64,000 nucleotides of DNA, from contig CM055096.1 of the NCBI GenBank assembly GCA_029204225.1, positions 36,779,089-36,843,088 of the forward strand, written 5' to 3'. The position numbers and the translations under genes were made by a program. Source of the DNA: Diphasiastrum complanatum (taxonomy: Eukaryota; Streptophyta; Lycopodiopsida; Lycopodiales; Lycopodiaceae). The notes under the pieces are model-generated. The model was not told the origin of the DNA. It saw only the letters and a list, made by a program, of their open reading frames with translations, and did no database searches. Positions 44,900 to 56,186 of this stretch are shown here, in pieces (the stretch's first letter is position 1; every line of letters begins with the position of its first letter).

Positions 44900-47549
44900 A
44901 GGGAAATATGGGCTAGCTTGGAGGTACACACATATTGGCGGTCACAGGTGATGGAAGTGCGAGGTGGTGCCAGTTGGAAGCCATTGGGCAAGATAGCAGA
45001 CTTGCATTGGACGAGCTGTGTGTGGGACATGCAGAGGATGAAGAACAGGTCAATAATCGCACTTTGGATGCTCTTGACGAGTGGTGAGTGTGATGATTTT
45101 GCGGTTTTGCAATTGGTAAGTCAATTTCGATCAAGTCATTGTAGCTGTGGAGTAGTGTATTAGGTTTGTCATCAAAGAGATACACTTCAATTGCCTATTA
45201 TGAGTAAGTCAAGTCAATTTGCCATATTAGTATTGCATCAGGGATGCAGATTCCAGTGATGACAGGGTTGCAGATCATTTGGTTTGGGCCATGGAAGATC
45301 TCACACGTTCACTTGGAGGGATATTGGCATACACAGTCATATGAGGGACTTGATGGTGGCTTTGGAGTTCACATCTCAGTGTATTCTCAGGAAGTGGTTT
45401 GGAACCATTCATAGAAGCAGCTTGGAGCTAGGTTGGGGGAATATAGGTGGGCACTACATGATAGATGCTCAGATCTTTGTGAGCGATCTACTGGAGGGGA
45501 CACTGATGGTGAGGACTTCATGTTGTCCTCATTTGAGAGTACAGGTCGACATTATAGTAGGGGGCCAGTCATTGGCATTGGCATCGATGGTGAGGCATCT
45601 ACCATCACGGGCGTGATAAGCTACTTATAGCTTTCATGCATTTGACTGTATTTGCAGGAGTCTAGGCTTGGCGCAGGTGTTGGAATTTCCATGGTGCAGA
45701 TTCTCAATTGGTGAGATTGGGGATAAGCCTAGAGGAAGTCACTCAAAGCCATATACCTCAACACGATCAGGGAGACATTAGTCTCGGGATTCCGTGAGCG
45801 GCGACTCATGGATAAGCTTGCGTTGACATGGTGTCGGGTGGCACATAGCCAGGGAGAGCGAGCAGATGCTAGGAGCCAGGAGGAGCAGGTGATGCTTTGG
45901 AGTTCAGCTTGTCTAGCAGGATGGTGACCAGGATCGGAGACATCAGATGAGAATAGTATGTGGATGACGAGTCCATTGGGGTGGCACTCAGGGAGATGCT
46001 ACAATTGCTCAGGTATGATATGTCATTTGATGTATGGACGATGTTCTTCAGCTAGTGCATCATGTGGTGACCTAGGGATGGGTCATGCCTACTTGGAGGT
46101 AGGTGGCATGGAGTGTACCTGGGGTGGTACATATCCTGAGGGCATGGAGTGCATTACAGGGTGATGTAGATCCAACATGTCCATGGTTGTGAGCCGACAG
46201 GGATGGAGATGGTTGCTCAGGGAGTGACAACTGATACTTTGGCGAGTGATCAGGTGAGCTGCATGGTTATATGCACAGTGATCTCCAGCTTGGCATCACA
46301 TGTTGTTCCTATCCATCATTATTTGGTAAGCAGGATGCAATTTTTGGTTAGATCCAATTGGAGTCTAGTTGCACTATAGGTGGATAGAGTCTTGGGGAGC
46401 TATCAATGGGTAATGGATACTTGGTGATCAGATGGTACAGGGTACAAGGTTCTGGAGCTATCCTACCTGATATGCTATGGATTGTGGGTGAGTTTTTCAT
46501 CATGATAGTAGATCTAGTTTGCATTTGCTTCGGTTTGGATTGACATGTTGGATGTGTTGGTGAGATAGGCTCCTTGGTGGGAGGCCTATATACTAGTCAA
46601 ATCAGAGTTGGCAACGTCAAGCATGGGAGGTTGAGCCTACATGGGATGTAGGAGAGGCAAATAATCATCAGTATCTTTGGGAGATAGACGTGCTACTCAG
46701 GTATAGCCTATGGTGAGGTTTGTGTACATTCATTCATTGAGTCCTTGGTAGACTCTTGTGCTTGGAGCATGGCGATCAGCTTTCAGGACCTATTGGATAG
46801 ATGTATATGCTTGGATGTGAGGGCATCTTGGTTACAGGTGCATAGCCATGGTTGAGAACCTGATTTGGAGACCAATGGTGTAGCAGCGGATCTACAGGTG
46901 GCATAGGTGTTGGTACGATAGGATACCACTTATGGGCAGGCCTTGGTCATGTATTTGACGCTTTATCATTCGTGTTGGTTTGCATGAGTGTGTGTGGGCT
47001 TGCATGTTACCTTGTCACAGGAGTCTAGATCTGAGTCGGAGTCGTATGTGGTTGTGCATTTGCTACGTCAAAAACAAAGTAGTCATTTTATACTCATTCA
47101 CTTGTCATTGTCTACTAGCTGTTTATCCAGTGAGAGTATAGTCTTATGGTGGAGTAATATTTCCTTAGGTTGAGCCTCAACCGCTCATTTATGTCAGCTT
47201 TACAGGTTTGTGCTTGTAAGTGTCTGATAGGATGTCAGCCTAGCTAGATGGAGGATGTAAGTCTCATGGTGGCAGTGGGATTTCCTCAGTTTGAGCCATG
47301 TTGCTCATGTGGTCCACTTGTGTTCAAGTTGGATGGGACGAGTCAGTTGGTCGAGAGTGTGGTAGACTCTCTGTATGAGAATTGTGTCTACATGATACTT
47401 TGTGAGTCAAACCTGGTGGTTTGCTGGTGTGCTTGAGTGTGAGTCAAGTACAAGGTAGTAGGGATATGCATAACATCTTTTGGACACTCCAAAAATTGCT
47501 ACAGTTTGTATTTCTTTACTCCTATCACATTTGAGCTTAAGGGAGAGAG
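44900..47549 (+). mobile_element. Large non-coding retroelement-like interior (LARD-like), tentative
   Basis: About 2.6 kb of moderate-GC sequence with only short frames and no pol motifs. It ends in a purine tract (ttaagggagagag, 47537-47549) next to an LTR-like segment. The uniform composition, distinct from its AT-rich neighbours, suggests a decayed or non-coding retroelement interior. Confidence 0.35.
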
Positions 47550-48057
47550 TTAGAAATCAGAGTTAATCTGATATACATTTTATGTAAGCTCTAAATGTAA
47601 TATTGTAATTAGTGTACAATTTATTTGGTTTACTGTATGTGGGTGTCTTCGGGACGTGACCCACTATCATTATATCAGTCGAGCACTGATCCCGTATCTG
47701 GCTACTTGGGTTAGCCGAGTAGCCACACATAGGAAGAATTAGCCTGTATAGAGTTATTTATAGTACATGCTATACTTGGGGGCATGTCCCAGGTTTGTAG
47801 GTCGAATTTGGCCATACTGGGCCAGACCTTAGTTTGACAGGTGGTAGGCCAATTTTAGGACACCTGCCTTTTCATGCGGTTTGTGAATACTCTATATGTA
47901 CAGTGTTTCTTTGTAACATCTTTGAGAGCTTGTGAGGAGTGGCTATGGTGATTGTGTAATGTGATCTGCATATTGCACTAGATTCTATCGGAATTTCAAC
48001 TTCATACACATCTGATTACCAGCGAAATATGTTAGTTGGAAATCCGCGCTTCAACAT
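47550..48057 (+). repeat. Probable 3' LTR of the 45-48 kb element
   Basis: It follows the purine tract and starts ttagaaatcagag. TATA-like ctctatatgtac lies near 47890, and it ends near ttcaaca at about 48057. No paired 5' LTR was found, so limits are approximate. Confidence 0.35.
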
Positions 48058-48850
48058 GGGATTTCTATGGATTAAACCATAGTAGAAAAGTGCTGGTGGT
48101 CACCATCTGAATTGAATAACACTTCCGCTTGCCACCGTTTTTGAATAAGTATTTACAAGTGGCCGCCAATTGAGATGCGATAGACCTTCATTGCTGTCTA
48201 CTGTCTCAGAAAATTAGAATCTATAAAGCTATATGTTTCAATGCCTACTTTTGATAGGTAAGGAAGGATTTTATATGTATTTGCTCGTACACCTAACAAG
48301 GCAAACGATTATCATTGGATATAACCAACGAGATATATTGTGAGGCTTCAATAATGGTATCTACTTTAATGCAATGAATACGTTAGCGCTCTACTGTTTT
48401 CCAGACTTGCTAACACTCAAACTATGAACTGTTGAAGGAATGACTCTATGATAATCTGAGACACGAAATATGTTTTGTTACAATAAATCATATGTGATTG
48501 AGTTCAACACCATTGCAAGATTTCTATACGGCTTGAAAGAGGTTGCACTACCATTAATCCATCACTTTTGGTTTTTGATTCGGTAGTATGTAAACATAGT
48601 TTTGCTTGAAACTGTGGAATATGGGTAGCTCACAAGAAATTACTTCACCTCGCATTCAGGTATGAAGCTCCATGAAGCTATAAGGAAATTAGTATAAAAC
48701 TGTGCATATATAAGTATGAAACGTTATGAGTTGCGTAAATCGAAAAGTTTTTTTTTGAAGTTATGGTTTGAAAGGGTGCTTACATTCCATGCCTTTGAAT
48801 CTTATTAAGTCGTTTTTACCAAGTTGGTTTTTTTTTTAAAAAAGCTTAAA

Positions 48851-49458
48851 GTGCAGCCTGTATGAGTAAGCTAGGGATGTTTGTAGGGTCTGATTTTGAC
48901 GCGCTTGAATGACATGGATTTGCCCAAGCCATAAGGTGCTTGGACTCCCAAATGTTTTGCCCATGGGGCTAGTATGGCACGGATATGCCCTAGTACCTAG
49001 CACCTGGCCAAAATCATATCTCTTTTCATTTGTGTATTGCAAGATAGCTTTTTACGTGTATATATTTTTTATGTGAACTTAATACATTCTCTTTGCTCTT
49101 ACACTGATCAGTATGGCATCCGCCCTGATACGGTTTTGTGAAAGGGCAGAATCTATTGCTAATTATGAAATGCACGATAGAGAAATGGACATATTATTTG
49201 TTATTGCATTCAAGCTGATAAAGTAGTGAATCTTGTTTCAGACATGGATAACAATTGAAGCTCAACTATGACACCTGTTTTCCTCACGCAACTAACTTGT
49301 GCGATTTTGTTGTGTGGGATGGTGGCAGGTAACAGTTGAGTTGTCCTAAAACTTGCTTCGATTTTTGGTACTCTATTTAGTAAGATTTTATACAGCTATA
49401 TTTTAACCTGTTATGCTATAAAGGGTTTGGTCTTGACTTGTCAAGAGGGACTATGTGA

Positions 49459-49521
<63 letters not shown>
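48851..49521 (+). repeat. Copy 3 of the (CT)n-tailed non-coding repeat family
   Basis: The plus strand aligns with 28325-27583 (minus strand) over its whole length, and its last 260 bp with 3627-3890. It ends GGGACTATGTGATATCT followed by (CT)n at 49461-49521. Confidence 0.88.
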
Positions 49522-49524
<3 letters not shown>

Positions 49525-49569
49525 AATATATGTGGTATGGGGTTTAAGGTTTACCTAAAGTCATGAAGA

Positions 49570-51290
49570 TATCTGATTTTCTTGGAAGTTTTTAGAAATA
49601 TATCGATCATCTCCTGTTGAAAATCTCAAATGGATGCACTTGGGTAGTCCGGGCATGCATATTGTCACAAACCCAATTTTGTTAGAGGTTGTTAGTATAA
49701 AAAATGAAAAACTTCAAGATATTTGGTTTAGGGCTCAACTTGCATATCGAAGACAGATTGATATTAGTTTTTGTCCTATGAAGCCATTTAAAGAAAAAAA
49801 TTTCATTGCAAATCATATGCCACCCGCAACTAAAAACGTCATTTTGTTGAGAACGCTGCATCAACACATGACCAATCAACATGAGATTTTTAACTCCTAC
49901 ACGCCTTACAGCACGAAGAAATTTGTTCATCTTGGTGACAATAGTACTCACACTATTGAAGGTGAAGGTATTGTAAGATTATGTTTCCAGCATGATTAAT
50001 TCAAACTACTATCAAAGGTCTTATATGTTTCTAAACTCTCTACAAATCTGTTATCACTAAGTAGAATTACAAATTTAGGTCATATGGTAGAATTTGAATC
50101 TGATCAATGCAAAATTATTGATAGGAGTATTAAGATCCTTGAACTAGGCAAGAAATAGGGTTACTTATATAGATTGGCACATTGTTATCTAGTCAAGTCT
50201 TGAAAACCTCTGTTCTAGTCAATAAAGCATTACTATGGCATCATCGCTGAGGACACTTGAATTTTGCATCTGTTTTGAACATGTCTAGACAATCCATGTT
50301 CCTTGATCTCGACTATCCTTCTGGTAAGGTCGAACTCCTTGTCTGTCATAGCTACATCTTTGGAAAGCAGACTAGGATTCCTTTTAGATCAAACCATAGG
50401 CATGCAGCAAAAGATCTGTTAGATGTTGTTCATACAGATATATGTGGACCTATGCAAACTCTTTCATTGCTAGATGCAAAATATTTCATTACCTTTATTG
50501 ATGAATTCTCTAGAAGAACAACTGTTTATTTCATTAAACTGAAAACATAGGCTTTCATCAAATTCAGACAATTCAAAGAACGTGCTGAGAATCAAATTGA
50601 CAAACGAATCAAAGCCCTGAGGTCAGATAACGGGGGAGAATACACTCCACCAAATTCAAGGAGTATTGCCTTAACAACGGCATCATAGCATCAATATATT
50701 ACCTCCTATCTGCCTTAGTCAAATGGTCTTGCTAACAGAAAGAACAGAACCTTAGTTGAATTGGCAAAGTGCATGTTATCACATGCGACACTTCCGAAGT
50801 GCTTCTAGGCTGAAGCTGTTTCAAGCAACCTATATTCAGAACAGATGTCCTACTAAAGGTCTCTCAGACAAAACACCATTCGAAGTTTGGACATGTAACA
50901 AACCTTCTTTTTCAAACTTACGAGTTTTTGGATGTACTGCTTTTGCACAAATACCTCGTGATCTCAGGAAGAAGCTCGACTTCCAGAGTATCAAATGTGT
51001 TTTCATCAGTTACACTACTTCAGATCAAGCCTACAAGTTGTTCAATCCCATCGAGTCAAAGATATTCACTAGCTGGGATGTCTGCATCTTTATCGAAGTT
51101 CAGTTTCAAGACCTCAAAGGAAAAGGCAGTCCCCATGTAGCCGACCTGTCAAATTCTCCTAACACATTGAACTTTCCAGTTCCTCAATCGTTTATTCCCA
51201 ATGAAGGTCTAAGCTCTTTCACTTTTGACGAACAACAAATTAATGATGAATCAGAAGATGATGATATTGCAGATTAGCAGCTACACTAAG
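49570..51290 (+). mobile_element. Ty1/copia fragment F (protease end to integrase C-terminus)
   Basis: Plus strand: protease-end remnant (FNSYTPYSTKKFVHLGDNST, near 49890), pre-integrase (50257-50450, CHSYIFGKQTRIPF), integrase core (YFITFIDEFSRRTTVYF, near 50490; ALRSDNGGEY, near 50615), and integrase C-terminus (50756-51277, FEVWTCNKPSFSNLRVFGC). No RT or RNase H follows. Multiple stops occur. Confidence 0.88.
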
Positions 51291-51294
51291 ACCT

Positions 51295-52120
51295 AATTGC
51301 TTAGTATATATAGCTATTCATATTCACACAGTTTGATCAATCAATAGAAGCATTTGAATAGTTAGCTCTCTTTCTCTCAAGCCTGCGAGCTTGAACACTT
51401 CTGAACACTCTAGCTCACTTCTTAGAGTTGTTTTAGAGATTGCTATTGCGCTACTGCTTATCAGCATTGCGTTTAATTCAGACTATCAGTTTAGCCGCTC
51501 AGTGATAGCATGGAGTACGTGGCTTTGATCCGCAACTTATTGTACTCATTTACTTCTATTACGTTTTCATACTGAATCAATACTATCTTTTACTGCGTTC
51601 AGCTTCGTCTCAAAATGTATGCGTTTCTATATTTCTTCGCGACTAATTATTTGTCTAAAGTTCTTTGCAACAAATTATTTGTCTGATAATTCAATGCTTT
51701 ATGTTTGGCTACGTAATCACTTAGTATTTAGCGATTTCGAAGTTAGTTGCTAAAAATTGAACGTGATTTTATCACTAGTGGCTTTGTTCAATTTTTGATA
51801 GGCATAGTCATGCATTGAGAAAGAGAAAGATAGTTTATTTCGCTGCGCATGAAAAGTTTTCTTTCTAGACACTCGAATTATTTTCATTAGTTTCTTTTCG
51901 AGTTCGACCTATCTTCTGCACCCCTCTTTTCGACAAAGTTGGTGTGTGCATCTTGTAAAAGATATTTCATTGTGAGACAGTGTTTGGATCTTTGAGCGCA
52001 AGTTGGTGAAGTTTTGATCTAATGTTTGGCGAAGAGTATTGGTTTTGATCATTAGCATCTCAATCAATTGGAGGTTCTCGGGATTATTTGAGACAATGTT
52101 CAAAATATCTTTTGTGTTCT
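51295..52120. other. LTR-like or unassigned sequence
   Basis: A TATA-like agtatatatagc occurs at about 51302, followed by AT-rich sequence. No polypurine tract or paired LTR was identified. Confidence 0.25.
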
Positions 52121-52149
52121 CTCCCTCTTATTCACATGCTAGATTTTGT

Positions 52150-52440
52150 TGGGTGTTAAACAATGTATGCTTTTTCCAAAAAGTTGGGTAGTATTGTTCG
52201 GACACTAGCTTTGTTGCAACTAGCTGCTTGCATTGGGAAGAGCTATCAAAACAAGAGCATGTGTCATTGGGGATATCCACTGTGTACCACTCATGAATGT
52301 TGCCTTCACTCCTCATACGAAAAGATAAAACATCTTCATCTAGGAGCTTTAAGGTATTTTTATCATTCTTGTACCACTCAAAAATTCAATTCCTCGCAAG
52401 TTTGTGTAGCCTTTGGGTGCTAGTTGTCAGAGAAGTGACC
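52150..52440 (-). pseudogene. SWIM-type zinc-finger fragment (FAR1/MULE-transposase-like)
   Basis: The minus-strand frame includes WYTVDIPNDTCSCFDSSSQC followed by KQLVATK. This follows the SWIM pattern CxCx(n)CxH, with the final His replaced by Gln. The same frame upstream reads KLLDEDVLSF and is interrupted by a stop near 52390. SWIM domains of this layout occur in FAR1-type proteins and MULE transposases. Only this fragment is present. Confidence 0.45.
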
Positions 52441-52469
52441 AGAGTCATCTTCCAGTAAACAATGCACTT

Positions 52470-53988
52470 TTAGACACACTTACATGAGTTGAAATAACAA
52501 GTGCTACCAAAGATCTTGATATGCTCCAACCTTGGCTTCTTACCAAAAGGAACCTCAAATGAACTCTTATGATCCAAGTCTTCATTTGAGTACCTATTGC
52601 AAACAAAGTTAGCACACATCAAAGCTTCACCCCAAAAGGACTTAGGAAGATTTGCATTCACCCTCATGGCTTTAGCTCTTTCACAAAAATTGATCTTCCT
52701 CTCTTCCACACCATGTAAAACATTTGAGTTTGAAAGCTCCCTCTTGATCCTATGCGCCACACAAACATCTTTGAACTTTGTTGGTAGGTCTTCATTTGCC
52801 AACTTTAAGCATTTATCTTCATGTTGAATTGACTCTCCACAACATTCTTGAACTTGAGAAAAGCATCAAGTATGAAGTCCTCACTCTTTAGAAGGTAAAT
52901 CCAACAATATCTACTAAAGTCATAAATGCAAATTGTCACAAATATCTTTGCTCCTCCATTACTCCCAAATGTACTAAATGAAAAGGCATCTTCGATCTTG
53001 AGCTAGAATAAGACAACCTATGTGACTTTGACATTGAACAAAGCTCACCAACTTGCTTCTTTGCCTTCAAACCACCATGGTTAGAAACGACATATCCATC
53101 AAGTTTGTAGAGCTCACCTTGTCTCTTGCCTGGACAATCAAGACATTTTTCTTCTTGATCAAGCAAGCATTACCATCAAAATCCACCTTAAGACCCTTGT
53201 CAAGCATTTGAATACTAAGAAGGTTCATAGTGATTGAAGGAATGAACAAAACATTCTTCAAATTCACATTCCTATTAGTTGAGAGAAAAATAGGAATTGT
53301 GCCAATCCCTTTTGATTGCACACTCACCATTATTGACTGTGTAGATCACCTTCTTGTCACCTTCATATGCCACCAATGATGAATAATACTCCTTATGAAA
53401 TGTCATATGTGAGCTAGCTTCACTATCAATCCACCAAGGCTCAATATCTCCATGATTAGCCAACAAACAAGAAGACATAACAGAAGAATCATTTCAGTTT
53501 TGTTCATCAACACCATCCTCATCTAGAGTTACATTGCTTTGCTTCTCATCTTGATCTCTTTTATTCTTGAAGAAATCACTAGCAAAATGTCCTTTGTCTC
53601 CACAATAGAAATGTTTTGGCTTTGATCTATATTTATTCTTGCCAACAAAAGTAGAAGGCTCATCTTGATCTTGCCCTTTATACCACTTGTTGCCTTTGCC
53701 CTTGCCCTTGAACTTACCTATTGAGAACATGGCTTCCTCCTCTCCAACTTGAGATATAGAAGATTGTCCTCCTCTTGCTTGGAGTCTAACTACAAGTGAT
53801 TTTTCCTAAAACGAGAATAGGATCACAAATATAGACTTTCTACACTTGAAAATGCTTGGTTTGAGATAGAAACCACTCCAATTTCCTCTAGAATTTATGG
53901 TGCCCTCAAATACTCCACTAGATTTGGCAAATACTCCACTAGATTTGGCAAAATCTCCACATTTAGCTTGCAACTAGCTCTAATACAA
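52470..53988 (-). mobile_element. Ty1/copia element G (gag zinc knuckle, protease, partial integrase)
   Basis: Reading the minus strand: PBS-like TTGTATTAGAGC (about 53977-53988), zinc knuckle HFYCGDKGHFASDF (53494-53730), protease WWIDSEASSHMTF (53275-53478, with Glu in place of the catalytic-site Gly), pre-integrase remnants (52936-53166) and integrase core (52470-52802, FWGEALMCANFVCNRY, FGSTCYFN). RT and RNase H are absent to the left. Confidence 0.85.
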
Positions 53989-54591
53989 TGTGAAAAAATC
54001 AGATCCAAAATATGCTTAATGGATCAATAGGATCTAGAGATAAATTTGGTTGCACATCTAGTTCATCAACAATGTAGAAAATCATGCATTTAACATGCTA
54101 GAACAGGAAATACATACAAATCTCATTAAAATCACTATGAATCAATATAGTAATGTCCATGTCCGTACAAAATTAGTAGTACACTGTCTTTCACATTTGT
54201 GAACTCAAGGCCAACAAGAAAATTAGCATTTTACACATTAGAAATCAAGATATAAGAACACAATAGCATAGAAGATGAATGTTCTCCAAGTAAAGAGAGA
54301 ACTCTTGAATACATTCTTCATGGTTGTACAACTATTTATAGCAGCAAATGTGTCTGCCAAAAATTGCTCTAAGATAATAGTTTCTAGATATTTCACCAAA
54401 TACCTAGATTTTCATGACTAGATGCAATGTATCTCACCTAGCCAATAAAAATGGGTCTAAATCCGACCTTACCAACTTGTCTATTTGTTAAAATAGTAAG
54501 GACACTATCGTTAGTCCTTATTGACATTGAAAATTTACCTTGGTCTCAAAATTGCCAAATTAGATCAACTTAACTAGTTGACATTTTCACA
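53989..54591 (-). repeat. 5' LTR of copia element G
   Basis: 603 bp with inverted ends TGTGAAAA/TTTTCACA, abutting the PBS-like site. Its start (TGTGAAAATGTCAACTAGTT) resembles the LTR start of element D (TGTGACAAATTTCAACTAGT), so the two are related families. Confidence 0.75.
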
Positions 54592-54914
54592 CCGTAGTTA
54601 CAGGAACGGCTGTTGCATAGCTTCCTGCACTACCTAAACTTGCAACTATCTTAGATAGTAACTTACATCAAGCAGAGGGCTTTCAATAGCTATTTTGTGA
54701 GATTTTTGCTTTGTTATAGTTGATGTACAATATCTCAATCTGCCTTATGGCCTTTATACTTTCTACATGCATTTCCTTGTACTTTGATGAGTTTTCCCAT
54801 CTTTTATCAATGAAATAGGAAGTTTGTATGTTTGTCCTAGTATCTAGTATAGCAATAGGCGATACCATGTTGGATTATGTAATATTAAGTATCAACATAG
54901 GTTCATACGTATGA

Positions 54915-54947
54915 ATCATAGAGCGTTCCGGAACCTAGAACGATGAA

Positions 54948-55022
<75 letters not shown>

Positions 55023-55665
55023 GTATTATTAATTAAATTAATCACTATGTTTAGGCTATTATTATGCCATTATTTCTAAATATTTTTAAGTTTTAAAAAT
55101 TTGTGAACCAATATGTTTTACAGATTTAGGGTTTAGAAAATGTGATCTGTAGACATGCAAAAAATGTCTGACCATTCTCTTAGATGGAGGTAGTGAAATT
55201 ATGCCAATTTTAGACGCTCTGAATCCCCTCAAGTTTCAATTTGATTCCTTCTATAGTTTAGGGTTTAGCTCAAAAGTACTTTAGAAGTCCCAAACTTTAA
55301 TGAAGCAAAATCAGGTCTGAGCGTATGGTTCAATCGCATTGCTTGACTGAGTCCAGAACATTGTCAAATGCCCTACAGATCCTTGCGATGGTAACTTGTT
55401 GACTTGTGTTACGACAGTTACGACATTGAAGATGTTGCATTCATTTATTCCAAGATCTTCTGCAATTCACCTTGATGTCCAACAAGCCTTGTTCTAAAAC
55501 AAGGAGAAAGCAATCATTCTCTGGTTTCAACCAATTTCAGCTATACGGAAAAATTAACGTCAACCCCCCATCAAAAAACCTGTTTATTGATACTCGTATT
55601 GAAAAAAAAAAAGGGTTCTCAGACTAAATCCCGGAACGCGTTCTGGAGCGCTCCGGAACACACCA
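54915..55665. mobile_element. Candidate non-autonomous DNA element with TTCCGGAA-rich ends, upstream of BIG
   Basis: GAGCGTTCCGGAAC near 54921 and cgcgttctggagcgctccgg near 55637 bracket about 740 bp containing an (AT)n tract (54957-55018). The same motifs bracket a larger segment in BIG intron 7. Exact ends are not resolved. Confidence 0.4.
54957..55018. repeat. (AT)n microsatellite
   Basis: A pure TA tract of about 62 bp upstream of the BIG gene. Confidence 0.97.
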
Positions 55666-55886
55666 AGCAACAATAAACACCTTCTTGCTTTTATTAAAAA
55701 TGATGAAAAAACCATGATCAAACAAGAAGATTAAAGTATTTAAAATAATACCGTAAAACGACAAAAATGACTTAAACTACCAAAAAGCTAAGTAAAAGTT
55801 AGAAAAGTAAGCTAATTACTTAAAACCAACTCTTGATGGAAACAACAATGGGAATATATGTAACCAACATATGAGGAATTTTACAC

Positions 55887-56186
55887 TTGCATAGAAATAG
55901 GTACGAACATACGGGAGATTTGTGCGCTTATGAGGAATTGGACCATACACCATACGACGACAGTACGGAACAGCTTCATATACAGGGCTATTTTCTAGAG
56001 TGTACGGAATTTTGGGGTCGAGGCCATTACGCTCGTCGTCGACGAAGCCGCAGCATCTGGTGGGGATGGGATGGATCGTCGTCGCGGGATGAAGATGGCG
56101 AAGGAGGAGGAGGCGTAATTGTTCATTCTGTTATCGCGCTCCATGGATTATTGTTTGTGCTGGTGGTAATAATTGTTGTTGGAGGT
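55887..56186 (+). other. In-frame open leader upstream of the BIG start
   Basis: There are 100 codons without a stop, starting at ATG 55887, in frame with the BIG start. They include an Arg-rich patch (RRRRSRS) and a hydrophobic run (GLLFVLVVIIVVGG) just before MAAAAE. BIG proteins are not known to carry a membrane segment here, so this is more likely 5' leader sequence. Confidence 0.35.

Noticed and set aside
44913-45630. Several open frames on both strands between 44.9 and 45.7 kb
   Set aside because: They overlap on both strands, are short, and show no domain or splice structure.
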